Assembly (NCBI GenBank): GCA_046765875.1
Contig: JBKPSJ010000355.1
Location: forward strand, 1-39,012
DNA: 39,012 nucleotides
Direction: 5' to 3'
From: DASRHY01 sp046765875
GTDB lineage: Bacteria; Actinomycetota; Actinomycetes; Propionibacteriales; Kribbellaceae
Under the pieces are notes generated by a model, which worked only from the letters and a program-made list of their open reading frames with translations, ran no database searches and was not told the DNA's origin. The position numbers and the translations under genes are program-made. Shown here in pieces: positions 22,686-30,712 of the stretch. Position 1 is the first letter of the stretch. The number at the start of each line of letters is the position of its first letter.

Positions 22686-22716
22686 TGCCTGAGGTGGTGA
22701 AGAGCCGAGTCGGCCA

Positions 22717-23388
22717 CTAGCGGGCAGGCCAGGGGGCGTTGGCGGGGCGCAGGGTGTCGAAGCCTTCGCCGCGCAACACGGCCCATGCGGACAGGGCGCC
22801 CATGATGATCAGTGGGTTGTGCAGGTCGCCGGCCAGGACGGCGCGTACGACGTCGGCCAGCGGGGCTCGTACGACCTCCATGTCGGCTTCCTCGTGGACC
22901 CCTTCAAACGACTCGGTCGACTCCGACAGGTCGCGGGCGAGAAAGACGCGCACCGACTCGGTGGTCATCCCCGGCGAGGTGAACGCGTCGACCAGCACCC
23001 GCCAGTCGGCCGCCTTCATCCCCGCCTCCTCCCACAACTCGCGCTCGGCGGCGGCGCGGTAGTCCTCGCCGGCCACATCGAGCAGCCCGGCCGGCGGCTC
23101 GAGCAGCCGGTGCCCGACCGGATGCCGGTACTGGCGGACCAGCAGCATCCGTTCTTCGTTGTCGAGGGCAACGATGCCGACCGCGCCGGGGTGTACGACC
23201 ACATCGCGGACGAAGGCCTCTCGGCCGCGCGGCTGGACCTGGTCGCGGCGTATCGAGATCACCCGGCCGGTCTCGTGTACGGTCTCGGACTCGGTCACCG
23301 GCCAGGTCTCGCGGGTGTCGGCGAGCCCCGCGCCGTACCGGACCTCGACCGGGCCGGACAGCCCGCCCGGAACGTCCCGCTCAGACAT
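22717..23388 (-). CDS. Nudix hydrolase, ADP-ribose pyrophosphatase type
   Basis: A 223-residue Nudix enzyme that hydrolyses a nucleoside diphosphate linked to another group, most likely ADP-ribose. The Nudix box spans about residues 101-126, with the core RELWEEAGM at 116-124. It is preceded by LLVRQYRHPVGHRLLEPPAG, a pattern typical of ADP-ribose pyrophosphatases. ATG 23388 has GGGAAG upstream. It lies 29 bases after pyrG, the same pair as Rv1699-Rv1700 in M. tuberculosis by my recollection, and ends the long minus-strand run. Confidence 0.92.
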   Translation of the reverse strand: MSERDVPGGLSGPVEVRYGAGLADTRETWPVTESETVHETGRVISIRRDQVQPRGREAFVRDVVVHPGAVGIVALDNEERMLLVRQYRHPVGHRLLEPPAGLLDVAGEDYRAAAERELWEEAGMKAADWRVLVDAFTSPGMTTESVRVFLARDLSESTESFEGVHEEADMEVVRAPLADVVRAVLAGDLHNPLIIMGALSAWAVLRGEGFDTLRPANAPWPAR

Positions 23389-23417
23389 CGGCCACTTCCC
23401 GGATAACGGCGGACAGC

Positions 23418-25103
23418 TCAGACACTCGCGGGCTCCGTGCTGCCGGCGGTGGGTACGCCGACCGGGAGCCGGCTCTCACGCTGCCGTTGAAGGGCCGCCT
23501 CGATCAGACCGACGAACAGCGGGTGCGGCTTGGTCGGCCGCGACCGCAACTCGGGGTGCGCCTGCGTAGCCACGAAGTACGGGTGGATGTCGGGCTTGAG
23601 CTCGATGAACTCGACCAGTTCGTTGTCCGGCGACAGCCCGCTGAACAGCAGGCCGGCCTCCTCGAGCTTGTCCCGGTAGGCATTGTTGACCTCGTACCGG
23701 TGCCGGTGCCGCTCCTGGACCTGCGGCGCGTCGTACAGCCGGCGCACGATCGTGTCCGACGCCAGGTTGGCCGGGTACAGCCCGAGCCGCATCGTCCCGC
23801 CCATGTCGCCGTCGCCGGACACGATATGGCGCTGCTCCTCCATGGTGGCGATCACCGGCTGCTCGGCGTCCGGGTCGAACTCGGTCGAGTTCGCGTCGTC
23901 GAACCCGGCCAGCGCGCGGGCGACCTCGATCACCATGCACTGAAGGCCGAGGCACAGACCGAGGACCGGGATGCCGGCCTCGCGGGCGTAGTGGATCGCA
24001 CCGATCTTGCCCTCGATCCCGCGTACACCGAACCCGCCCGGGATGCAGACCGCGTCCACGTCGTGCAGCAGTTTCGCCGCCTTCTCCGGGTCCTGGCACT
24101 CGTCGGAGGCGATCCAGCGAACCGCTACCCGGGCGTCGTTGTGGAATCCGCCAGCGCGGAGCGCCTCGACGACCGAGAGGTACGCGTCCGGTAGGTCGAT
24201 GTACTTGCCGACCAGCGCGACCGTGACCTCGTCCGCCGGATGGTGCACGCGGCGGAGCAGTTCGTCCCAGTGGGTCCAGTCGACATCGCGGAACGGCAGG
24301 TTGAGGCGGCGTACGACGTACGCGTCCAGGCCCTCGCCGTGCAGCACCTTCGGGATGTCGTAGATGCTCGGCGCGTCCACCGCGGCGACGACGGCCTCGA
24401 CCTCGACGTCGCACATCAGTGAGATCTTGCGCTTGACGTTGTCCGGGATGTCCCGGTCGGCCCGGCATACCACGGCGTCGGGCTGGATACCGATCGATCG
24501 CAGCGCGGCGACCGAGTGCTGGGTCGGCTTGGTCTTGAGCTCACCGGACGGCGCCATGTACGGCACCAGCGAGATGTGCAGGAAGAACACGTTGTCGCGG
24601 CCCACGTCGTGGCGGACCTGCCGGGCCGCCTCGAGGAACGGCAGCGACTCGATGTCGCCGACGGTGCCGCCGATCTCGTGCAGCACCACGTCCACGTCCG
24701 GGCCGGCCATCGCCAGCATCCGGTCCTTGATCTCGTTGGTGATGTGCGGGATCACCTGGACGGTGTCACCGAGGTACTCGCCGCGGCGCTCCTTGGCGAT
24801 CACGCTGGAGTAGATCTGGCCGGTGGTCACGTTCGCGACCCGGTCCAGGTCGCGGTCCAGGAACCGCTCGTAGTGGCCGATGTCCAGATCGGTCTCGGCG
24901 CCGTCGTTGGTGACGAACACCTCGCCGTGCTGGAACGGGTTCATCGTGCCCGGATCGACGTTCAGGTATGGATCCAGCTTCTGCATAGTGACGCGAATAC
25001 CACGCGCCGTGAGCAGGTTGCCGAGGCTCGAAGCCGTGAGACCCTTGCCCAGACTCGAGGCGACACCCCCCGTGACGAAAACATGCTTCGTGTGATGCGA
25101 CAT
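23418..25103 (-). CDS. pyrG: CTP synthase
   Basis: CTP synthase makes CTP from UTP, ATP and glutamine. From ATG 25103 it has 561 residues, the normal size. The synthetase half opens KHVFVTGGVASSLGKGLTAS and has KLDPYLNVDPGTMNP and EIGGTVGDIES. The glutaminase half has IPGGFGVRGIEGKIGAI and the nucleophile Cys in GIPVLGLCLGLQC, with the His-Glu pair near AHPELRSRP. GTG 25118 in frame is a possible longer start. It follows the glycosyltransferase gene by 36 bases on the same strand. Confidence 0.97.
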   Translation of the reverse strand: MSHHTKHVFVTGGVASSLGKGLTASSLGNLLTARGIRVTMQKLDPYLNVDPGTMNPFQHGEVFVTNDGAETDLDIGHYERFLDRDLDRVANVTTGQIYSSVIAKERRGEYLGDTVQVIPHITNEIKDRMLAMAGPDVDVVLHEIGGTVGDIESLPFLEAARQVRHDVGRDNVFFLHISLVPYMAPSGELKTKPTQHSVAALRSIGIQPDAVVCRADRDIPDNVKRKISLMCDVEVEAVVAAVDAPSIYDIPKVLHGEGLDAYVVRRLNLPFRDVDWTHWDELLRRVHHPADEVTVALVGKYIDLPDAYLSVVEALRAGGFHNDARVAVRWIASDECQDPEKAAKLLHDVDAVCIPGGFGVRGIEGKIGAIHYAREAGIPVLGLCLGLQCMVIEVARALAGFDDANSTEFDPDAEQPVIATMEEQRHIVSGDGDMGGTMRLGLYPANLASDTIVRRLYDAPQVQERHRHRYEVNNAYRDKLEEAGLLFSGLSPDNELVEFIELKPDIHPYFVATQAHPELRSRPTKPHPLFVGLIEAALQRQRESRLPVGVPTAGSTEPASV

Positions 25104-25139
25104 CGAGGCTCTGTCCACGGGCCTCCAGCCTACCTGCTG

Positions 25140-26129
25140 TCAAGCCGTCGAAGCGATCAGCCCTGTATACGTGTCGAGCAGGCCGGCCGCGACGTCGTCC
25201 TCGTCCGGCCAGGTCGCCGCACGCTCGCGCCCTGCCGCGGACAACTTCTCGGCCAGCGCCCGCTCCCGCAGCAGCGCCTCGACGTGCGCCGACAACTCGG
25301 CCGCCGAGGGGCCCAGCAACGCGTCCGTACCGACCAGTTCCGGGATGCCGCCGACCGGCCGGGCGACCACCGGCACGCCCGCCTGCATCGCCTCCTGTAC
25401 GACCAGCGCCCGCGCCTCCCACCGCGACGTCAGCAGGAACACATCCGCCGCACCGAGCAGATCCGGTACGTCGGACCGGTGCCCCACCAACCGCACCGGC
25501 AGCTCCTCAGCGTCGATCCTCTTCTGCAATTCATTGCGCAAGGGCCCGTCCCCGACCACCACGTAGGTCGCCTCTGGCACGGCCGCGGCGACGTCGAGCA
25601 GGACCGGGTAGTCCTTCTGCGGCGCGAGCCGTCCAACGCTCAGCACCAGCGGCCCGTCGACCCGCAGCTCGGCGCGGACCTCGTCCCGCGGCCGGACCTC
25701 AGTCGGCTTGGCGGGAGCTGCCACTGGAGCCGGTCGCGCATCCCGGGCGCCGTACCGGCGGGCCAGGTCGACCAGATCGCTCGACGCGCCAAGGGTGAGG
25801 TCGGCCGATCGCGCCACCGCGCGCTGGCCGAGCCGCATCAGCAGCCCGCGTACGCCACCGGTCAGCACGGCGTTGTGCCACGTCACCACCAGCGGACGGA
25901 GCCGGGCCTTTCCAGCCGCGAGCCCGGCCTTGTACCCGTGGGCGTGGACAACATCGCAGCCTCTCAGCGCCGACGGGTCCTGCACGGCGTCGAAGCCGAA
26001 GTGCTCCGCGGTGTCGGCCGGGCAGCATACGAGCACCTCGTGCCCGGCGGCGACGTACCGGGGAACCAATGAGGCCACATGCTGCCCGATGCCGCCACGC
26101 GCCTCGGCCAGCATCAACCCGATCCTCAT
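25140..26129 (-). CDS. GT4-type glycosyltransferase
   Basis: A 329-residue GT-B glycosyltransferase that would transfer a sugar from a nucleotide donor. The N-terminal domain opens MRIGLMLAEARGGIGQHVAS and includes CDVVHAHGYKAGLAA. The C-terminal domain has LVLSVGRLAPQKDYPVLLD, YVVVGDGPLRNELQK and the donor-binding SRWEARALVVQEAMQAGVPV, which is the EX7E-type motif region. Donor and acceptor are unknown. ATG 26129 has an excellent GGAGGAG site, and its ATGA overlaps the flippase stop. It is the last of five coupled genes (steA to here), so its product is probably used on a lipid-linked substrate at the membrane (inference). Confidence 0.88.
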   Translation of the reverse strand: MRIGLMLAEARGGIGQHVASLVPRYVAAGHEVLVCCPADTAEHFGFDAVQDPSALRGCDVVHAHGYKAGLAAGKARLRPLVVTWHNAVLTGGVRGLLMRLGQRAVARSADLTLGASSDLVDLARRYGARDARPAPVAAPAKPTEVRPRDEVRAELRVDGPLVLSVGRLAPQKDYPVLLDVAAAVPEATYVVVGDGPLRNELQKRIDAEELPVRLVGHRSDVPDLLGAADVFLLTSRWEARALVVQEAMQAGVPVVARPVGGIPELVGTDALLGPSAAELSAHVEALLRERALAEKLSAAGRERAATWPDEDDVAAGLLDTYTGLIASTA

Positions 26130-27715
26130 GCGCTCCTCCCCCGGCGAACCAGGAACCGCACGTCCCGCTTGGCCAGCAGCCACACCAGCACGCCGTACAC
26201 GACCACCCCGGCCAGGCCGGACAGCACCGCGTACACCAGACCCGCCTGCCAGCCGCCATCGGTCACCGGCGACGCCACGATCCGGCCGGCGAATCCGCCG
26301 AGCGTTGCCGCGACCAGCGCCACCAGCGCAACCCGGGTGACACCCGAGACCGACTCCGGCCCGGCTATGCGACGTACCACCAACACCATGGCGATACCGC
26401 CGGCCAGCATCCCGGCGGCCATTCCCGCGGCAAGGCCCTGCACGACGTCCGGACCGTCCCAGAAGACCGTGACGATCGCGCCGACGACCGCGGTGACAAG
26501 CCACGCCCCGACCGTGACGATGGCGACCGCGCGACCGGCGTGCCGCGCGTACAGCACCCGGCCGCCGTGCATCAGCAGGCCGAACCCGATCAGCGCAGGG
26601 CCGAGCCAGATCAGCGCGTCGGCGAGCGCGTACCCGCGAATCTGGTCGACCGCGCCGTTGTCGTACACGAACCCCCAGGCGACCGGCACCGCCGTCGCAC
26701 CGAGGATCGCCGCGCCCAGTCCCGAGGCGAGCAGAACCGCACGGGTCGAGATCGCCGCGAGCCCGGCGTACCCCGAACCATTCGTGTACGCCGTCGACAG
26801 GCGCGGGAACACCGCCGTGGTGATCGGCTGGATCAGCACCGCGAACGGCAGCAGATAGATCGCGTACGCCCAGGTGTAGAGCGCGACAGATCCGTCGGTG
26901 CCGCGGTGGTTCGCGAAGTAGGTGATCACGAGGAACGCGATTTGCTGCGCCACCAGCGCGGCCAGGCCCGCCAGCGCGAGCCTGCGTACGACCGGTGCGA
27001 CACCGGGGTCGAACCGCAGCACCGGCCGGATCGGCAACCGCAGCACCAGCATCGGCACGAGCACCGTCAGCGCCAGTGCGGCGACGCCGAGAGTCGTACC
27101 CCAAGCCAGTAGGTCGATCGCGCCGCGCGAGGCCTGGTCGGCGTCCGGAGCCTGGCCCGCGAACAGCACGTAGGTCAGGATCACCACCAAGCTGGACACC
27201 AGCGGAGCCAGCGCGCCTGGAGCGAATCGGTGGTGCGACTGGAGGACCGCGGTCGCGATCACCGCGACGGCGTACCCGAATACCTGCGGGACGAAGATCG
27301 CCAGCATCCGCGCGGCGGTCGCGGCGCTGCCGGGGCAACCGTCAAGCATCGCTTCGGTGTACGAACCGGCAAGGATCCAGGCGATCACCGCGACCGGCGC
27401 GAGCAGCAGCACCGACCAGGTCAGGAGCCCGCCGATGATCCGGCCCTGCGCAGCCCGGTCGCCTCGCTTCACGGGCCCGGCCAGGACGGGAATCACCGCT
27501 CCGGCGAGGGCACCACCGACCACGATCTCGAACAGGACGTTCGGCAACTGGTTCGCCGTCGTGTACGCGTCGGCCAAGCAGCCGGCGCCGACGGTCTTGG
27601 AGAACACCAGCCAGCGGCCGAATCCGAATACGCGGGCGACCACCGTGATCGCCGCGACCAGGACCGCCGCCTCGGTCAACCGTCGTGCCACCGACCCCGC
27701 GGGCCGACGGCTCAT
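26126..27715 (-). CDS. MurJ/MviN-like lipid flippase
   Basis: A 529-residue polytopic membrane protein of the MOP superfamily, about 14 helices, related to the lipid II flippase MurJ. The MurJ-like opening VVARVFGFGRWLVFSKTVGA and LADAYTTANQLPNVLFEIVV keeps the early Arg and the Asp of the cavity. The usual Arg-rich stretch after the PN (as in PNLLRRLF of classical MurJ) is replaced by FEIVVGG. Other segments include YFANHRGTDGSVALYTWAYA and TAVFPRLSTA. It may flip a different polyprenyl-linked sugar. ATG 27715 overlaps the previous stop (ATGA) and is preferred over 27733. Confidence 0.85.
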   Translation of the reverse strand: MSRRPAGSVARRLTEAAVLVAAITVVARVFGFGRWLVFSKTVGAGCLADAYTTANQLPNVLFEIVVGGALAGAVIPVLAGPVKRGDRAAQGRIIGGLLTWSVLLLAPVAVIAWILAGSYTEAMLDGCPGSAATAARMLAIFVPQVFGYAVAVIATAVLQSHHRFAPGALAPLVSSLVVILTYVLFAGQAPDADQASRGAIDLLAWGTTLGVAALALTVLVPMLVLRLPIRPVLRFDPGVAPVVRRLALAGLAALVAQQIAFLVITYFANHRGTDGSVALYTWAYAIYLLPFAVLIQPITTAVFPRLSTAYTNGSGYAGLAAISTRAVLLASGLGAAILGATAVPVAWGFVYDNGAVDQIRGYALADALIWLGPALIGFGLLMHGGRVLYARHAGRAVAIVTVGAWLVTAVVGAIVTVFWDGPDVVQGLAAGMAAGMLAGGIAMVLVVRRIAGPESVSGVTRVALVALVAATLGGFAGRIVASPVTDGGWQAGLVYAVLSGLAGVVVYGVLVWLLAKRDVRFLVRRGRSA

Positions 27716-28515
27716 GAGGTGGGCCGGCCCCATTCGTCGACCGCACGCAACGTCGGGTTGGCGGCGATCACCTCGGTGAAGCTCACCTTCTCGCTGGCCA
27801 GGTTGAGTCCGACCACGCCGGCCAGGGCCAGCCAGCGTAGCGGCCGCGGTAGCGCGGCGGCAAGCGCAGTACCGGCCATCGCGCCGAGACCGTTCGCACC
27901 GGAGTCGCCGAGCATCGCACGGGCCCGCAGATCCGACGGTGCCGAAGCGGCCGCCGCGCCAACCGTCGACGCCGCAGGGCCGGCGAACGGTATGACGGGT
28001 GTGCTCAGCGCGGTGACCGCCTTGAGCGCACGACCCGGGCGCAGGTCGAGCAGATTGACCAGGTTCGCCGTACCGGCGATCAGCGCGGCATCGGCGACCT
28101 GGTCCAGCGGAGTGCGCTTCGGCAGCAGAGCGGCAGCAACCAGTCCGGCCGCGCCCACACCGGCGATCTTGATCGCTCCGCTGGTCACCTCACCGCGCTT
28201 GAGCGCGTTCAGGTGGCCGCGGAAACCCTTGGCCTGGGTGGTGCCGAACAGGTCGTCGTACGCGCCTACCGCTCCCGAGACGGCTCCCACGACCAGGGCG
28301 GCGGCCCGTACCCGGCCCGAGGTCGACACCAGCGTTCCGGCGAGCGCGCCGGCGACCGTGACCGGGCCTTCGAGCAGGGTCACCGGCTCGCCGCGGAAGT
28401 TGGTCCGCGCGAACCGGTCGAGCTGCTGCTTCGGCAGCCGCCGGGTGGCCCGGTCCAGCGCGGCGGTCGTCGCTGCGGCGACCAGCGCGCCGCCGAGCCT
28501 GCTCATCGCGGCCAT
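27712..28515 (-). CDS. MraY/WecA-like glycosyl-phosphate transferase homologue
   Basis: A 267-residue multi-helix membrane protein resembling the polyprenyl-phosphate sugar-1-phosphate transferases (MraY/WecA, older name glycosyl transferase family 4). It keeps the paired aspartates in GAYDDLFGT, the loop NLVNLLDLRPGRALK (in place of the usual NxxNxxDGxDGL) and MLGDSGANGLGA. It is shorter than MraY (about 320-360 residues) and lacks a clear histidine-rich last loop. It would start a lipid-linked saccharide, or be a diverged relative. ATG 28515 shares bases with the steB stop, and the end overlaps the flippase start, so the genes are coupled. Confidence 0.78.
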   Translation of the reverse strand: MAAMSRLGGALVAAATTAALDRATRRLPKQQLDRFARTNFRGEPVTLLEGPVTVAGALAGTLVSTSGRVRAAALVVGAVSGAVGAYDDLFGTTQAKGFRGHLNALKRGEVTSGAIKIAGVGAAGLVAAALLPKRTPLDQVADAALIAGTANLVNLLDLRPGRALKAVTALSTPVIPFAGPAASTVGAAAASAPSDLRARAMLGDSGANGLGAMAGTALAAALPRPLRWLALAGVVGLNLASEKVSFTEVIAANPTLRAVDEWGRPTS

Positions 28516-29459
28516 CAGTTCTGCGGTACCAGTTCGGCCTTGGGGGCCACGCCGTCCTTGGCGTCCATGCCGCCGTACTGGCCGGCCCCGCCCTCGGCCT
28601 GCTCGACCAGCGCGAACACCACCGTTGCCCGGCCGCTGGGAAGGTTCGCCACGTCCACCGACGACACCTTCTTGGTCGCCTCGCTGTCCGAGCGCAGCAC
28701 CGTGAGCAATGCGCCGTCCTGCGAGGTCTCCGGCGTACCGGCGACCACCACGCCCGCACTGTCGCTGTCCAGCCCGCGGGCGAGGTCGACCGCGTCGATG
28801 TACGTGGTCTCGTCAGCGGACTCGGGCGGCTGCTTGCCCGACACCAGCACGATCAGCGACGCACGGTCCTTCGGGGCCGGCTTGATGCCGAACAGCTTCG
28901 ACCCGGTCAGGCCGCTCATGATCCTGGTCGAGTCCTCGTCGACCAGCCGGCCCTCCGTTGTGTCGGCGATGCCGCGGGCGAGGATCTGCCCGGCCCGCTC
29001 GAACGTCGTGCTGTTCTCGGCGAAGGTGACGTCCGCGGTGACCAACTGGTTCACCAACGGGTCGATCAGTGGCTGCTGCTCGTTGTTGAACAGCTTGCTG
29101 GACAGGGACACCCGGGTGGTGACCTGAGCGCCGGCCAGCTCGAGTTCGGAGGTGATGTCGTCGACCATCTGGCCGTCGGCCTGCGGCATGGTCACCAGCG
29201 CGACCTTGCGGTCCTTGAGCCGGCCGGTGACCAGCACCGAGGCGACCTTCTGGACGTAGTCGTCGCGGTACTTGGCCAGCGCCTGGGCCTGGATCAGGTC
29301 CTCGCGGGCCTGCTCGAGCGCGGCACGGTCGCGGTCGGCCTGGGCCTGCACCACGTTCGCCCCCGTGTTCTTCAGCGGCCCCGCGCCGAGCAGCACGCCG
29401 GCACCGAGTGCGAAGAAGATGGCCACGATCGAGACGATGTGGTATCGGAAGTCGATCAC
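28515..29459 (-). CDS. steB: SteB / MctB family membrane-anchored protein
   Basis: A 314-residue protein with one N-terminal membrane helix (VSIVAIFFALGAGVLLGAG) followed by a coiled coil (ADRDRAALEQAREDLIQAQ) and an external mixed domain. It matches the actinobacterial family called copper transporter MctB in M. tuberculosis (Rv1698) and SteB in Corynebacterium. There, with SteA, it acts in septum formation and cell-wall hydrolase control. GTG 29459 overlaps the steA stop as GTGA, and the family start VIDFRYHIVS supports it. A copper role cannot be judged from sequence. Confidence 0.88.
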   Translation of the reverse strand: MIDFRYHIVSIVAIFFALGAGVLLGAGPLKNTGANVVQAQADRDRAALEQAREDLIQAQALAKYRDDYVQKVASVLVTGRLKDRKVALVTMPQADGQMVDDITSELELAGAQVTTRVSLSSKLFNNEQQPLIDPLVNQLVTADVTFAENSTTFERAGQILARGIADTTEGRLVDEDSTRIMSGLTGSKLFGIKPAPKDRASLIVLVSGKQPPESADETTYIDAVDLARGLDSDSAGVVVAGTPETSQDGALLTVLRSDSEATKKVSSVDVANLPSGRATVVFALVEQAEGGAGQYGGMDAKDGVAPKAELVPQN

Positions 29460-30637
29460 GTCACATGCTCCCGGATCCAGAAGTAGATTTCGTTCCAACG
29501 GGCCTTCAAGATCGACCAGAGTGCCTCGTCGGCCCCGGTCGCGACGAACGCCACGCCGAGAGCGAACAAACCCGCCAGAATCAGGATCACGACCTGCAGC
29601 GTGGACACCCGGCTGCGGTACAGCCGGCTCACGCCCTTTGCATCGACCAGTTTCGCCCCGACCCGCAGCCGGGTGATGAACGTGCTCGCCATCCCCGAGC
29701 GCCCCTTGTCGAGGAACTCGACCAGCGAGTTATGCGTGCCAACGGCAACGATCAGCGAAGCACCCTTGGAGTCGGCCAGCAGCATCGCGACGTCCTCGCT
29801 GGTGCCGGCCGCGGAGAAGACCGTTGCCTCGACACCCAGATTCGCGAGCCGTTCCAAACCGGGCGCGCGGCCGTCGCGATACGCGTGCACCACGACCTCG
29901 GCGCCACCCTTCAACGTCTCGTCGCGGACCGAATCCATGTCGCCGACGATGATGTCCGGCTGGTATCCGGACTCGACCAGCGCGTCGGCACCGCCGTCGA
30001 CGCCGATCAGCACCGGCCGGTATTCGCGGATGTACGGCCGCAGCGCGGTCAGGTCGTCGCGGTAGTCGTACCCGCGGACCACGATCAGCGCGTGCCGGCC
30101 CTCGATCGGGGTATGTATCTCCGGTACGCCGACACCGTCGAGCAGCAGGTCCCGCTCGCGGCGGAGGTACTCCATCGTGTTGCCGGTGAACGCCTCGAGC
30201 TGGGTGGACAGCCCGGCGCGGGCCTCGTCCATCAGTTCGGCGACCGACCCACTGTCATGCGGGATGCCCTTGGCGATCTCCTCGTTGTCCCGGTACAGCA
30301 CCCCGCCGTCGATCCGGACGACCTCGCCCTCGCGGAGGACGGAGAACACCTCGCGACCGATGGCGTCCAACAGCGGGATCCCGGCCTCCACCAGGATCTC
30401 CGGGCCCAGGTTCGGGTACCGGCCGCTGATCGAGTCCGAGACGTTCACCACAGCGGCGACCCGGCACGCGACCAGCGCCTCGGCGCTGACCCGGTCCAGG
30501 TCGACATGGTCGATCACCGCGATATCACCGGGTCGGAGCCGCTTGGTCAGGTTCTTGGTACGGCGGTCCAGCCGGACCACGCCCTGGATGCCCTGCAGCT
30601 CGGTGTCGCGGGTACGTCGGAGCACTGGCAACTTCAT
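29456..30637 (-). CDS. steA: SteA-like cytokinetic ring protein
   Basis: A 393-residue protein of the SteA family (Rv1697 type), associated in Corynebacterium with the division ring and with activation of peptidoglycan cleavage together with SteB. The soluble part includes KNLTKRLRPGDIAVIDHVDL, NVSDSISGRYPNLGPEIL, VLIGVDGGADALVESGYQPD and IIVGDMDSV, the last two resembling thiamin-pyrophosphokinase-like folds. A C-terminal membrane helix (LQVVILILAGLFALGVAFVA) anchors it. ATG 30637 is the natural start. A good promoter and a 16-bp palindrome lie just upstream. Confidence 0.9.
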   Translation of the reverse strand: MKLPVLRRTRDTELQGIQGVVRLDRRTKNLTKRLRPGDIAVIDHVDLDRVSAEALVACRVAAVVNVSDSISGRYPNLGPEILVEAGIPLLDAIGREVFSVLREGEVVRIDGGVLYRDNEEIAKGIPHDSGSVAELMDEARAGLSTQLEAFTGNTMEYLRRERDLLLDGVGVPEIHTPIEGRHALIVVRGYDYRDDLTALRPYIREYRPVLIGVDGGADALVESGYQPDIIVGDMDSVRDETLKGGAEVVVHAYRDGRAPGLERLANLGVEATVFSAAGTSEDVAMLLADSKGASLIVAVGTHNSLVEFLDKGRSGMASTFITRLRVGAKLVDAKGVSRLYRSRVSTLQVVILILAGLFALGVAFVATGADEALWSILKARWNEIYFWIREHVT

Positions 30638-30663
30638 CGCGTGGCCATCCTGCCATGCCCCCG

Positions 30664-30679
30664 GTGCGCGGCCGCGCAC
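30664..30679. promoter_or_regulatory. Perfect 16-bp palindrome at the predicted steA transcription start
   Basis: GTGCGCGGCCGCGCAC is fully self-complementary. It lies directly downstream of the predicted -10 of steA, so the likely start site falls within it. A repressor bound there would block the steA operon. All-GC palindromes are not rare in such DNA, so chance is possible. Confidence 0.45.
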
Positions 30680-30707
30680 ATTAATCCCTGTACCCCGGAA
30701 TTGTCCA
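30678..30707 (-). promoter_or_regulatory. Predicted promoter of the steA operon
   Basis: On the minus strand, TGGACA (30707-30702) and TAATGT (30683-30678) are 18 bases apart, a good match to a vegetative -35/-10 pair. It sits in the 75-base gap between recN and steA, in locally AT-richer DNA. It implies that steA-steB-MraY-like-murJ-like-GT can be transcribed apart from recN. Confidence 0.6.
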
Positions 30708-30712
30708 GATAG

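Noticed and set aside
25120..25147. TTGACA on the minus strand before pyrG as a -35
   Set aside because: No -10 lies at 16-19 bases; the only TAGGCT is six bases away, so the pair does not make a promoter.
25140..27338. A 732-residue open frame covering the glycosyltransferase and much of the flippase region
   Set aside because: Only its C-terminal 329 residues have protein-like sequence; the upstream part is an Arg/Gly/Ala-rich shadow of the flippase gene.
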